41,793 nt of DNA from Podaxis mareebaensis (Eukaryota > Basidiomycota > Agaricomycetes > Agaricales > Agaricaceae). The DNA lies in the NCBI GenBank assembly GCA_018524725.1, contig JAEUWP010000378.1, positions 1 through 41,793 on the forward strand, given 5' to 3'. The position numbers and the translations under genes were made by a program. The notes below the pieces were generated by a model. The model did no database searches. It saw nothing but the letters and a program-made list of their open reading frames with translations, and was not told where the DNA came from. Positions 18,669 to 30,700 of the stretch are shown in pieces. Each line of letters begins with the position of its first letter. Positions within the stretch are counted from its first letter, which is position 1.

Positions 18669-21600
18669 CTACAAACTCAAACTCGACCTCGCAGAATAAT
18701 AAGCCCCGGAGACAGTCGACTCTGTCTCCATTTCCTCCCTCACGGAGTACGAATCGACATCTAGGAAACTCCCCTCTGTACAGGTGTCATACTCCGTATC
18801 CCGGATCGACGACTCAAAGCTGCTCCTCCCAGAGCGAGCACCAACATCTTCAACATCATCCCTCCGAGCCCCTCGGATCGATCGGTGGCCGGCAGCCAGA
18901 GCTTCCCTGGACCGTCCCGTACGTGCAGCTTCAGATTTGCCTACACCGTGCATCAGCGTCTCTGTCCTTGTGCGGTTGGGAACAACAGTCGAGGTACTGC
19001 TGATAGTCTTAACGGAGCTCGCTGTGCCAACACTGCTGATGGTGCTAACGCTGTTGATGGAGGATGCAGTAGAAGGCGGAACATAGAACGTTTCGGGCTT
19101 CTTCTCCTTCCTCTCCTTCGACCTCGATTTGATCCTGAGCCTGGATGCGACCGAGCTCGAGGACGAGCGCGAGGATGACGTGAAGGAAGAGATGGGGAAA
19201 CACGACGTCGTGGCAGGTGCTGAAGCGATGTCTGCATCAATGGACAGATTCTCACCCGGGCTCAAAGAAAGAGTTGAATCCCGAGCTATGCCGTACGTAG
19301 TCATAGCGGCAGTCGCACTGGACGATGAACTCGAAGTAGAGAGGAAGGAACAGGCCGGAAGAAGAGGTTGAGGCATTGGCGGTGCAGCCTGTCTCCTCTG
19401 CAACAATTTAGACGAGAACGAAGGTGGGAGTGGGAATTTGGCTAGGGTGGAGACGGACGTCGAAGTCGATACTGAGCACATCGTGGCCGGCAAAGTGAGT
19501 GTCGAGTTGGCGCAGCTGCTAAGCGCACTTCCGGTGGGGCTGATAGGAGACACAGGGGCGCAAGCAGAGAGTGGAGGGTTCTCTTTGTAAGATGCCGACG
19601 AAGATACAGTGGAAACCGAGACAGTAGACACGCATGAGCGAAGGCTCGACGTTGACTTGGAAGGAGCGAGGTTGAGGCTTGTTGAGTTGGTATTACTCGT
19701 ACCCGTAGCATTGAAATGAGAAGGCGAGTTGCTGACAGGTCCAATAGGGAGCTGGCGCTTGACCTTGACCGAACGCTGAGAACCCCTAGCAGAGGAAACT
19801 GAAACGAGCGAAACATGACTCGTCTTCCGTTCCCTCTCCCGTTCGCGTTCCAGTTCCCGCAACCGTTTTTGTTCCCTTTCGTATCCATCCGACAAACTCG
19901 TCGTCCACTCCGTGAAGCTCTTGCACTTGCGTGTCTTGGCCTCTACAGGCATTTCGTTCGCCCTTGCAGATGGATCAACACACAGACTTGATTTAGGCTT
20001 TCTGAGCAAAGGCAAAGACAGCGTCCAGTCCTCGAAAGGTTCACCACCATTTGCATTCAGGCCCGAAGGCGAGTTCGGTGCGGGACCGGACTCGATGCGA
20101 CGCGTCGTAGCAGAGGAGTGAGTGCTCAAGTTGGAAATTGTACGCGACCGGGGTTGAGGTCCTTGCTGCATTTGAGTCGGTATGTCAGATGGCGAGAGAT
20201 GTTGCTTGGACGAAGGGGCGGACGGCGAAGACCCGGAGCGTCTACGCGCACTCTCCTTCTTCGGAGTACTCGGGACGCGCGAGAGTTCAAGGGGTTTCGA
20301 AGGCGCGCCGAGGTACAGAGTCCATTCCTCGTCACCGGCGGGACCCTCAACAACAGATTCCCCAAGGGAAGGGCGAGCACAATCCGAATCTTGCGAAGCA
20401 GCAATGAGAGGGGGGCTCGGAAGGGGACATGATGGAGGAGGTTTTGACGGAGGAAGTGACGCAGTTGATTTTTTTCTGAATACTGAGGAGTGATTCTTGG
20501 GAGATCGGCCACTAGCACCATCATTAGCAGGAGAATCATCAGCGGCAGCACAGGCCAACAGAAAATTGTCCTGAATGAGACTTCTCCTCACAACCTGCGC
20601 CTTTCCCTTTACGAAAGGATCGTTGTTCCGGTCAGGCTCATCACTACAAATTGACCATCTCTGTGACATTACAGCCGCAGAAGCATAGGGATGGGTATCA
20701 TGATGGCTGTGATGAGGGAAGACGGGAGTGACAGGAGAAGTAGTGGACACGGTGGAGTTGGAACGTTCAGATGGTGACGGCGAGGAAGGAGGGATCACCG
20801 GGCGCTTCATAGAGGCATCAGAAAGTGGGGGCAGTGTTAAGGCTAACTTTTTGTGGGACGCGGATGCCCGAGAGGCAAAGCCTGTCGTGTCAATGGCACG
20901 TAAGGCTGCATTTGCCCTTTCAAGCCGAGAAGCTATTGGAAGATACGGCGCAAAATCGCCGCCAGGAGGTGCGTCGATTTGCAGAATGGAAGTGACCGTT
21001 GAGCGCGCATCATCATCGTCACCAGAACAGGAGCATGAGACACTCCGGGCGCGACCTGAGGAGACTGAGTGCACCGATGCGGTAGAGGCAAAGGTCACCG
21101 TTGGAATTGGTACGCGTGTCTTCTCTGTCTGTTTGGGAGGAATGGCCTGTGTGCATGAATGAGAGCGGAGTCGCCTTGTGGGGGATTTGACAAAGGCAGA
21201 TGCCTGGCGTTTGATCTTGTCGAGCACCTGTCGTGCGCGGGGCCGAGAGGAAGGAGAAGTCGGGGCGTTAGGGTAGATGGGCATGCAGGTGTGGGTGAGA
21301 TCAAGGTGGGAAATGGCATCTATGGGATGCATAGGGACTGGGTGATGAAGCATCCCGTCGTTAATGTCGCTTTGAGGCAGAGAAAAGAATGACTGGGGTG
21401 GGTGAGACAGCGTTCCGGGTGCTAGAAAAAAAAAATAGAGTGAATAAGGTGGATAAAGGTGGAAGAAAGATATAAAACTCGCCTCGAGACTGGATCGCCA
21501 AGCCCGGGCGATGGGGTTTCGGAGAAGTAAAAGACAAGAAAGAACGACGTGAAGATGAGGACGGCAGGGTGGCCAGCGGCTCAGGGTCATTCCTCCTTTC

Positions 21601-21669
21601 GACGTCTTCTAGCGCCGCGCAAACCAACGCGCCAAATTCGGCTAGCGTGAAGGGATGCGCACTTGCCAT
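18669..21669 (-). CDS. Uncharacterised 979-residue Ser/Pro/Thr-rich protein
   Basis: Two exons, 21669-21483 and 21421-18669. The 61-nt intron begins GCGAGT and ends TTTCTAG, a GC-AG intron; it joins ...AIQSR to APGTLSHPP. The start MASAHPF at 21669 beats the later ATG at 21590, which would use intron sequence as coding. The protein is very rich in Ser and mostly disordered. It has a basic stretch near residue 130 (RQVLDKIKRQASAFVKSPTRR), repeated [DE]EW[TS]L[YS]L boxes (EEWTLYLGAP, EDWTLSLPL, TEWTTSLSD), an Arg/Glu helix (RLRELERERERERK) and an acidic C-terminus. The three W-boxes could be short binding motifs. No catalytic domain seen; function unknown. Confidence 0.8.
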
Positions 21670-23509
21670 CGCAGTTTTCGGTCTCCTGCTTTGCTCACCC
21701 TGGCCGGCTAAAGGTTTTGCTGAGAATGGGAAATGAGAGTGGGAGTGGAATGAAAGAGCTGAAGCCTGCCTTTGACCTCTGGACGTAACTCATTGCACTT
21801 TATGCGGCAAAGCTTGTTCTGCAGCTAGGAACCCGGACTGCCCGTATGGGCGTCACTACCTTCTTTGTTTCCGAAAACATGAAAATCTATCCTGTCAGCT
21901 AATTGTTGAACATGTTAAACACAGATTGCTGCTCACCCCGACAGAGAAGTCCCTTCCTCACTGTCAGTAATTCCCTCTTTCATCTTGGTGTCGCGTATGT
22001 CCGGCACAAATTCAATCTGCACACGTGCTCACCTGCCTCATGGCCTGAACTTAAACTAGGCTAGAGGTGATTTTTTTCGCTCCTTCACTCCTGCCAGTCT
22101 TCAAAGAGAACACGGAACATGCCGAGCCGAAAGCTTCAAGAATTTATGAAACTTCCGTCACAAGTAATACATCGTATGTGATGTCCTCTCATCGCTCACA
22201 CACCCTTTTTTTAGTTTATCCAAACACTCGAAGGACTGCTCTCATATACTTGTGTGGACTTCCTCTTATACCCCTGAGTGTGATTTCGATGTCTCGTAGC
22301 AACAACTCCATCACTTATTACTCGAACCAATAAACCCCACTGAGGTGACCACGCTTCAGGTATCCTATTTTCTTTATTCGGACGATGGCCGGGTCCTCAC
22401 AACCGTACATCCCGACGATTCGGTCTTGCCTTTGGCTTCGCAAAAATCTCGTGTGTTTGTGATGTCTGTAAGAAGCCAACTCGGGCGTCTGATGTCAAAG
22501 GTTGGTGTCACTTGGAGCTTTGCATCTTTAGCTTCCTTACCTTCTCTGCTACAATAACCGCCCCGGACGGCGAACGCTCAGCTTTTTTTTGAGTTAGAAC
22601 TATCCCGCATGCGTCGTTAACGCGCGGCTCAAAAAGTTAGGACTTCTGTCAACTTCTGGCTTCGTTCGAGAGCTTGGTCCTCGGTCCCTTCTCGGCTCCT
22701 TTCATCGCAATATAACCAACTGCATTACAATTCAATTCCCCCCAATCTTCGAGATCGCAAACCATTCGATGATCGGTCGCGCCGCAAATCCAATAAAAAA
22801 TCTGATCCTGAAATACAATGACCTTATGTACTCTGTCCTTTATTCCGTAATCAAGCCTCGAGGCTTTGAAAGTTAACTACGGAATGGAGCACAGCATAGA
22901 GGATCAAAGCGTGAATGGACTTCAGATCTCTAGTGTCACTGTTCTCAATGGGACCGCCGACTCCTTCCGCCATTTAAATAAAAGTGGCACTCCGAATCCC
23001 GTCTTCGCTTGTCTCGAGCTTCTTAATCCTCACACTCACTTTCCAATTGTCGGCGATCGTCGTACCGCCGCGCCTCGAGGTTTCCACAACAACCATTACT
23101 CGATCAGGTGACGGGTGACGACGAAAGTGGAGTGACAACCAGCAGCTGGGCGACTAATAGACTACTAAACTACAACGCGGCCTAGTAGTGTACGCCCTAG
23201 TCAAAGATGTTCCAGATTTGTTGAATGTATCGTTATGCAAAAGCAAATCCGAGCAAGGCAGTTGAGATATTCAGGGCTTGAGCTCCCTAAAGCGGTCTTA
23301 CCTTAGTTCTTAAGTGTAGTCACGAATACAAAGGCAAGTATCTGAGTCCACTAATATTGGAGCGATGAAAGAGGCTGGAGAGGCAGTGGCGGGAAACAAA
23401 GGGAGACAAAGGGGGATCTATGTACACAACAATGGGCATGGCACGCGTTGTAATTGTCGGCACTACATTTGCCATTAGTATGCTCTGACCTCGCACTAGA
23501 CTAGGTGAA
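21670..23509. other. Intergenic region
   Basis: About 1.8 kb holding the promoter of the 979-residue gene at its left and the 3' flank of the dehydrogenase at its right. ORFs up to 90 codons show no domain or splice support. No RNA gene recognised. Confidence 0.45.
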
Positions 23510-24642
23510 TCACGCCATGAGGCGGATTGGCTTTCCATCCAAATATGCGGCAATGTTCTCCACTGTTTGTCCCCAAAACACCTGCACAACGGTAAGCAGC
23601 TAGCTAGCTACGGAATAAAAATAGCACTCACTTTATAGTTATCATCGCTAACATACCCATTATGCGGACTCAATGTAACAATACTCCCTAACTTCCTTAA
23701 AGGATGGTCCAAAGAAAGAGGTTCAGTCTCAAACACATCCAGTCCTGCGCCCCTAATCCTTCCCTCTTGCAAAATCTCAACCAAAGCGGCTTCATCGACT
23801 AGCGGTCCACGAGACGTATTGATGAAATATGCAGAAGGTTTGAGCAAGCGGAGGTCGGATGCAGAGACGATGCCTTGTGTGGACTCGGAAAGGACGAGGT
23901 GGACAGAGACGATATCGGATTCTTTGAATAGATGCTCCTTAGTTGGGGAGAATTCGGCGCCACCTTGTGCTGCACGTTCGGGTGTGAGGTTTGGGGACCA
24001 GGCTAGGACGCGGAGGTTGAAGAGCTTCGCAATCTGACGACCATATCGTTTGATTTCCTAATCTGCGAGAGAGCCTAGGACGCACCTGGGCAACTTGAGA
24101 GCCTAGACGTCCGAGGCCGATGAGGCCGAGGGTCTTGCCGGCTAAGCTAGTAGGAACGATACTCTGCCACTGAGGTTTTCCTGCTTTGATATTCGTATCT
24201 TCTTCAACTATGTGCCTTGTGGTAGCAAGAATGAGAGCCCAGATGTGATCAAGAGTCGCGTTTCCCGCTCCCCATGTACCAGATACAGCTATCCCTTTGG
24301 ATTTGGCGTGGGCAGTGTCGATACCGCGGTTGAATGGGCCCGTGGTTGCAATGAGCCTATTGCGCACCTCGTCGTGAGATTTTAGTGGGCGCTGAGAAGG
24401 ACAGGATGAGCGTACTTGAGATTTGGTAACCGGTCCAGGAGGGAGGCAGTGATCTTGGTGCGTTCACGCATCGCACAGACTATTTCATAGTCGTAGAGCC
24501 TTTTAACGATTTCATCTTCATCATGTAAGGTTTCTGGGAAGGAATCGATGGAGAGCCGGTTGAGAATAGGGGACCAGTCTGCGCTAGTGAAGGCGACGTT
24601 TTGATAGTCATCAAGAATTGCTACGCGGATTTTGTCAGACAT
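23510..24642 (-). CDS. D-isomer-specific 2-hydroxyacid dehydrogenase
   Basis: Four exons, 24642-24416, 24356-24086, 24033-23632 and 23581-23510, giving 323 residues, normal for the family. NAD(P)-dependent reduction of 2-oxoacids to D-2-hydroxyacids, or the reverse. The Rossmann motif is GLGRLG (156-161). The catalytic triad is Arg 241 (NTSRGPLVDE), Glu 270 (FETEPL) and His 290 (SPHNG). The SPHNGYV and GAGN motifs place it with fungal proteins often annotated as phosphoglycerate dehydrogenase-like. A glyoxylate or hydroxypyruvate reductase role is equally possible. There is no ACT domain, so it is not a classical serine-pathway SerA. The substrate cannot be told from sequence. Confidence 0.9.
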
Positions 24643-24792
24643 GTTTTAGTCAAACTTGTGGTTGGTAGAAGTGTGGGTACCTTATCACAGGAGAGGCCAT
24701 GGGAAAGAGCCACTATGTTCGATGTTTCCCCATGGTTGTGTGATGAAGAAATAGGGTGATAGGACGGTAACTTACTATAGTTGGTGAGTGAG

Positions 24793-24806
24793 CCAATATG
24801 ACGTCA
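24793..24806 (-). promoter_or_regulatory. CCAAT box next to a CRE/ATF palindrome upstream of the dehydrogenase
   Basis: CCAAT (24793-24797) sits one base from TGACGTCA (24799-24806), the perfect ATF/CREB-type palindrome. They lie about 150 nt upstream of the dehydrogenase ATG at 24642. This suggests control by a bZIP factor and the CCAAT-binding complex. No experiment supports it here. Confidence 0.4.
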
Positions 24807-24826
24807 TCTTACTTGCAGGAAGTTTT

Positions 24827-24856
24827 AACTCAGTGAATGTCATCACTCACTGAGTT
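24827..24856. repeat. Short inverted repeat
   Basis: The 10-nt arms AACTCAGTGA and TCACTGAGTT are perfect complements around a 10-nt loop, 20 nt beyond the CRE. It could be a protein-binding palindrome or chance. Confidence 0.5.
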
Positions 24857-26065
24857 GAGTAGTTGCGGAAACCGGTGAGAGTTGCGGCCAATGCTGCTGA
24901 GAGTCTGGCAAATACTGCCAAAGAGCTTGGTGTTTGCGCGTTGCGGATAGATTGACTAGAGGGTCGGTTGGGTATGGACTTACGCCGCTCAGAGGAACTT
25001 GCGAATGCTAAACTTGATATTCCCTGCCAGTGCGCCATCTATGCTGAAGGTAGGTCCCTCGTAAGTGCCGCAATTAAGAGAATGAACTTGTTGTTGGATT
25101 ACACAGACAGAACAATGGATTGTTTGAACCGGGAATATTTCTTGGAAGATGGCTTACCCATTGAAGTTGAGTAGGGTGACGTTGTTGTAATGCAATGTAC
25201 ATTGGACCAGGACCTGACACCGTAGGAGCTTTGGGAGCTTTGGGATGAGGAAGAAAGAACGACTGCCGTTGGTCCGTTCCTGGGATTGGGGCGAAGGTAG
25301 TAGCAGGGGACAATATCGTTACTACTCGAGTAGTATCACTTTAACATTGAGTGCGGTGTTCCTAACCCAAATGCTTACACCCTGTCCATCGCAGTGGGCT
25401 CCTACCTTCATCATTGCGAGCAACCTCGTAAATCGCATAGCCGCGATTTCTGCCCTGGTGTCTCATGCTACGAACCTCGGTGTTCTACCGCACAATGCAT
25501 AGCGTGAGACCGCGAAGGCACCGACCAAGCTTCGGGAGGCGCGTGCAATACTTCTGACTGCCCCAATTGTCGGTACATTGCAAACCCGGTTTGGCACCCC
25601 GTCCGGCGCAGGATATCAAATAAACCCGAGCTTCTGAGCATCCGCAACGTAACGTTGGCCAGACCACGGCGAGGGTTAAAAATACACTGCCTGTTCGCAG
25701 GTTGAGCGACGAATTGCCAAAGGCCAATAGGCAGGCGGACAAATCCAATGCATGATGGTCATATGCAATTGACTAGTTATACAGTAGCCAACGTGTTCCA
25801 TAACACACCCCCAAAGAACACATTACAAGTGAGAAAACGAAATTATATAATAAGGTAACGCGTTAAATGGGTGGTGATGCGTTACAAACTCCGAAAAAGG
25901 GCAATGAGTGGTGGTATCACGATGATTGTAGAAATGATGGTGCCGATGAACGAATAATGATAGACGTTCTGGAAGAACAAACATGTGTCTTAGTGTCTAA
26001 ACGGCGAAATTACCGATTATACTCACTATGGTCGCGTCTGGATAGAAGATTGTATTGCGAGTCAT
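24857..26065. other. Intergenic region
   Basis: No convincing gene. A plus ORF ending at 25174 (68 codons) and a preceding open stretch (24869-24956) look faintly protein-like and could be remnants of a decayed gene. I cannot name them. Confidence 0.35.
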
Positions 26066-26188
26066 TTAGGCAATGACGCAGTAAGCGGGGTTGCCACCTC
26101 CACCCTCCTCCTCGTTCGTGGGGAGAGAAGTAGCGGGGTCCTCAGCCTTGGTGGAGGAGAGAGAGAAGAACGTAGTGAAGAAATCCAT
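26066..26188 (-). CDS. Mating-pheromone-type lipopeptide precursor (CaaX)
   Basis: A 40-residue ORF on the minus strand. It begins MDFFTTFFSLSS, passes through an acidic middle (TNEEE) and ends GGGGNPAYCVIA-stop. The CVIA end is a CaaX box (Cys, two aliphatics, Ala), the signal for farnesylation, AAX removal and carboxymethylation. Basidiomycete pheromone precursors have this design: a short MD-aromatic start, an acidic cleavage region about 10-15 residues before the Cys, and C-terminal C-V-I/V-A. The mature product would be a farnesylated peptide of roughly 9-13 residues acting on a Ste3-type receptor. A TATA-like box lies 63-70 nt upstream. No receptor gene is in the window, so it may belong to a B mating-type locus nearby or be an orphan pheromone-like gene. 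Confidence 0.75.
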   Translation of the reverse strand: MDFFTTFFSLSSTKAEDPATSLPTNEEEGGGGNPAYCVIA

Positions 26189-26250
26189 TTAGATGATGTA
26201 GAAATGATCTGGCAGGAAGATCCTGGGACTCTCAACACCTTCGCTGGTCT

Positions 26251-26258
26251 CTTTTATG
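26251..26258 (-). promoter_or_regulatory. TATA-like box of the pheromone-type gene
   Basis: CATAAAAG on the minus strand, 63-70 nt before the ATG at 26188, a normal core-promoter spacing. Confidence 0.45.
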
Positions 26259-27701
26259 CCCCAGCGGTACAGGCACAGAGGATTGCCTATTTTCAGCAGA
26301 GACAATAAGTCAGGAGCAGTAAACAACGGCGTTGAGAGCCTTGTGCTCTGTGAGAGCTTCATCCGCTGGATTTCGGTCCTTGGATCATCAGGACAAGAGC
26401 CAAATACGGTCCTGGTCATATCCACTTTCCATACCTAGCCGTTCGGCGTCTAGTTATAGGGACCGCTGCCAAAGATCCTGGCATCGTTTTATTGTCTCCA
26501 ATTTCAATTGATGGAATAAGAATTGAATGGATCCTCGGATTTTGTTGCTGGGACAGGATTTCATCTTCCGCAATGGCCCAAGTTTATCAATACTTTGCCC
26601 GTACGAAGGGCGGAAAACGCCACGGCGTACCTGAAAGTATATTTCAGTTCCGTTTCTTTTTGTTCAGTGTTTGATGATATCATATGTTCTGATGACATGC
26701 CAGAGGCAACTGATGCAAGGAGGCGGTGATACACTCTCAGTTGGGAAACCGCAACTGAACTTGCATGTCAGTTTGCTTATACTTCAGCGCTGTCGTTTAT
26801 GCGTAGCAAGCCGAACAAAAGACTTCGGGTCATTCATGCTTTGGGCTCTGGCGTTGCCGAGCGCTAATCCAACACGCGTATCGATAGGAGCATCTGAACA
26901 TTGATTTCAAGCACAGAAATGTGGGCGGTTTCGGACTGCACCAGCTGGTGGTGAGACACAGTCGCACTGCCGCCTCGGACTGGCTCTAAAGATACTGAGA
27001 AATTGGATGCTCAAAAAGGTGGGTATGCTAATATCGCATGGCTACCGGCAGCCCTTCCAGGAACCTGTTCCTCAAGTTTCAACACGCGTGGTCAAAGGTT
27101 CAATCTCACATCGGTTGAATGTTTTCCTAAAGTCCACCATTATCACGCATGCGAGCGTCATACAAATAGTGCCGCACCTTTTGGTACCGGAAAGGGTAAC
27201 CTGAATACAGGGTATCATGGTCCAGCAGCTGAAACAAGGTCGTTTCGTTTACTTTTCCCTTATTGTCGAGTAGTGGGTAGCAGTCACGCCTGCCTTCAGT
27301 TCATATGTCATTTACCTTAGCCACGCTATACTGAATACCTGAATAGCAACCTTTCATCAGTGATCTGCAATATCCTCCGTCCTTTAATTCATGAGCATGC
27401 GCCTTTCCTGTGGCGACTCATAACGCGAGACTTGCGTTGGTAAAACCCAGTCATCTCCCAACGCCCAGAAGGATGTGTGGAGGTCCGTTATTATCCATTC
27501 TTCGAATGCTATTGTGAATATGATGCCTTTCGCTGGAGAAACCATATAGTCGAGTCTGCTGGTGAATTGCGCGTCCGAAGTGGTATGGGATCACGAACAC
27601 GTGACCAATCTACATAATGGGCTCCATATAGAAGAGTTCATGTTAATCGCTATCTATCCTTTCACCTTCTCATTGGACGCGACGAACTACCTTTAGCAAC
27701 C
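26259..27701. other. Intergenic region
   Basis: About 1.4 kb with scattered ORFs under 110 codons and no motif. I searched by eye for a second CaaX peptide or a receptor fragment and found none. Confidence 0.4.
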
Positions 27702-30700
27702 ATGACGAAGGGCTATTTGATGACGAATCTCATCGAGAAAGTCAGTATTCTGCCCCTATGTCCGTCCCAACAGTTCCTGATTCCTGAGGACCATAGATGC
27801 AGTCCGGTGACCAGGACTTCAGGTATGCATCCGGTATGCATCGGCGCGATGAGGCTCATATGGCTTTAGATTCATGGGTCTCAACGACCTCATGACTGAG
27901 ATCAGGCAAGATCCATCTGTATTTCAGGGCGATGAGCCTGTGGAGAACAAGGTGTTGCACCAAGTGCTGTTGCTTGTTGAGGATAAGATCTCCGAAGTCA
28001 AGAACCAAGCTGTGAAATGGCGAGAATTTTCCACTTTCTCTACGGCTATATGCTAATATGCCACAGTCTGGGACAGCTCATCAAAATTCTTCGCCAATCG
28101 CAGATGGAGGTAGTCGTAGATAAGTTGATTGACTTCTCGGGTGGTAAAGATGAAGAATTGAGAGATATTTCGGCACTAGGTGCGAAGCCAACCACGCTTC
28201 TCTCATGTTCTTGACTGACGCATATAAAGCCCTTAAGACAATCACTGCTGAGCTACCTCCTGATGGCAAGATTGCCCAGTCGGCCTGTAGCAAACTAACA
28301 CCAAGACTCCTTGGCCAGCTTGCAAATGTACGTAATTGTCAATATTGTTCACCGAACACCCTCTTACTCACTTGCCTGTCAGCCATCGACACCACCTGAG
28401 GCATTGGTTGAAACCCTCGCAATCCTCTCCATCCTCATCAGCCGTTTCCCTATCCATGTCTCTAATTCCTCATTGGACCCACAACCCTTGACCGTTCTTG
28501 CGCCCCTGCTTAATCACCAACGTCCTGTTGTTCGAAAGCGTGCAATCATTACCTTGTCACAATTCATACCCATTTCCCAGCCCGCCCTTTTCGAGAATCT
28601 TCTACAATCCAGCGTTTTCCCAAATCTTACCCGGTCTGCGACTCTTGACAAGCAGAGAACCACTGTACAACTTGTGGCTGCCGTTGCGCGCCATTCACCC
28701 CTTCACATATCGCCTGTCTTGGACAAGACTGTACCTGGAATATTAGAGGCCATTCAAAAAGATGATGAGGAGTTGCGCGAGGGTTGTCTTCAGGCCCTCG
28801 AAGCTTTAGCTTTACGGCTACCCACCGAAGTCACGCCCTATCTTGGGGCGATTGTCCAAGTTGGCCTTCAATTTATCAAATACGACCCCGTAAGTCGATG
28901 CTATACGCCCAAACAACATCTCTGCTCATCCGCCCATTCCAGAATTATGCCGGGGACGATGGAGAGGATGAGGAAATGGCGGATGCGGATGAAGAAGATG
29001 AAGAGGATGACGATTTGGATGATGAGTATGTTGGGGTGCCTGTTATGTCTGCATATTCTGAGCTACTTCCAGGTATTCTGATGATGAAGACACTTCATAC
29101 AAGATTCGTCGTTCCGCTACGAAGCTCCTTGCTAGCGTCATTGGAACTCGCCCCGAACTTTTGATCACAATTTACAAAGAAGTATCTCCCGCCCTAATCT
29201 CGAGATTCGGAGACCGAGAGGAAAATGTTCGGTTGGAGGTCTGGCACACCTACGTCACCCTTTTGAACCAAACGGCGATATACGGTGGCGCATCTTCTAA
29301 GGATGACTCATCACCTCGAGGAAAAAGGAAACGAGATGCTGATGAAATTCTGGATTCTGAGGAGACGCCGTACACGTTGCTGAAGGGTCAAGTCCCTACC
29401 TTGTCAAAAGCGCTTCTTAACCAACTCAAGTCCCCCAAGACGCCTCCCGCTGTCCTTCAAGCAGGCTTCGGACTCCTGAATTCCCTTCTTACAGTCCTTC
29501 CTGGCTCATTATCAACCCAGGTATCGCCAGTTACTGCAATTTCGAAATCAATCTTGTCCCAAGCCCCATCCACATCCACATCAACCCTGCACCTGACGAC
29601 ATTGTCCTTCCTCTCCCTCTTTTTCTCGACTCATGCTCCTCCCACTTTCTCTGGTTCCCTGCCGCAGCTTATTCCTGTCCTCCTCAAGTCCCTGGGTGAA
29701 AGACACCCTCGCATTGCTTCTGAGACTTTCCGTGTTTTCTCGTCTCTCCTAAATGCGCTCAAGCCTATTAAGTCAGCGGATTGGGTTGACCAGCTTTATG
29801 ATCAAGCTGTACAACGTCTAGCGAGCCATGATACAGATGCAGAAGTCCGGACCTCTGCCGAGGAATGCATCGCTGATCTCTGGGTCTGTGCAACCGACGT
29901 TGTTCGCAACAAGGATAGGAAGGAATGGGAGTATATCTGCAGGTCATTAGGAAAAACCGATAGTGCCGTCAAGGTTGTGAGGAAAGTCGCGAAGGAAGTT
30001 CAGGTCGGGGACGATTGGGTCAATGGGATTATTGAATGGTTGATTAATCTCTTGAAGAAGAGCGGAAGACTTGGCAAGGCAGAAGTCTTCTTGGCATTGG
30101 ATGTTCTCCTTAGAAGGTGCGTCCACAAGGATATGCGCCCCGAAGGTTTAAGACTGAACAAATTCAAAGCTACAAGTCTGGAATCCCACCCAACCTCGCA
30201 CCTCACCTCATTCCACAAGTCAAGGGTTACCTCTCCACGGCTGACTTTACTCTTCTCTCGCAATCTCTCAGCATCGTCGCCCTCCTTCTAGAACTATCTC
30301 CCACCACCACCTTCCCAGAAGTCGAACGCGATCTGCTTCCCGATCTCTATACTATTGCCCATTCACCGCTTATCTCTGGAGCAGCCCTCGAATCCCTCTT
30401 CAAGTTCTTCACCGCGTTGGTTCAAGCCGATAACCAGATTGCGATGCACATCATTCCCAATCTTGTCATTGCCGTGGAGAAAGCACCGAAGGCTGAGGCC
30501 AGTCCTGCTAATGTTGCTAAATGCGTCGCCGCAGTCGTCAGGGGCCAGCAGGGTGTTGCCGCAGGAGTGATTGCTGAGTATTCAAAGCACTTTAAGGTTC
30601 GGCCCTTCTGTTTATCTCTTCCGCGAATGGGACCTAAACGCGAGACAGAACGCATCGAAGACCAAACCTTCTCTGCTTATATTAAGTTTGCTGATCATCG

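Noticed and set aside
24857..27701. Ste3-type pheromone receptor or a second CaaX peptide near the pheromone-type gene
   Set aside because: No seven-span hydrophobic pattern and no other short ORF with a Cys-aliphatic-aliphatic-Ala end was found on either strand by eye.
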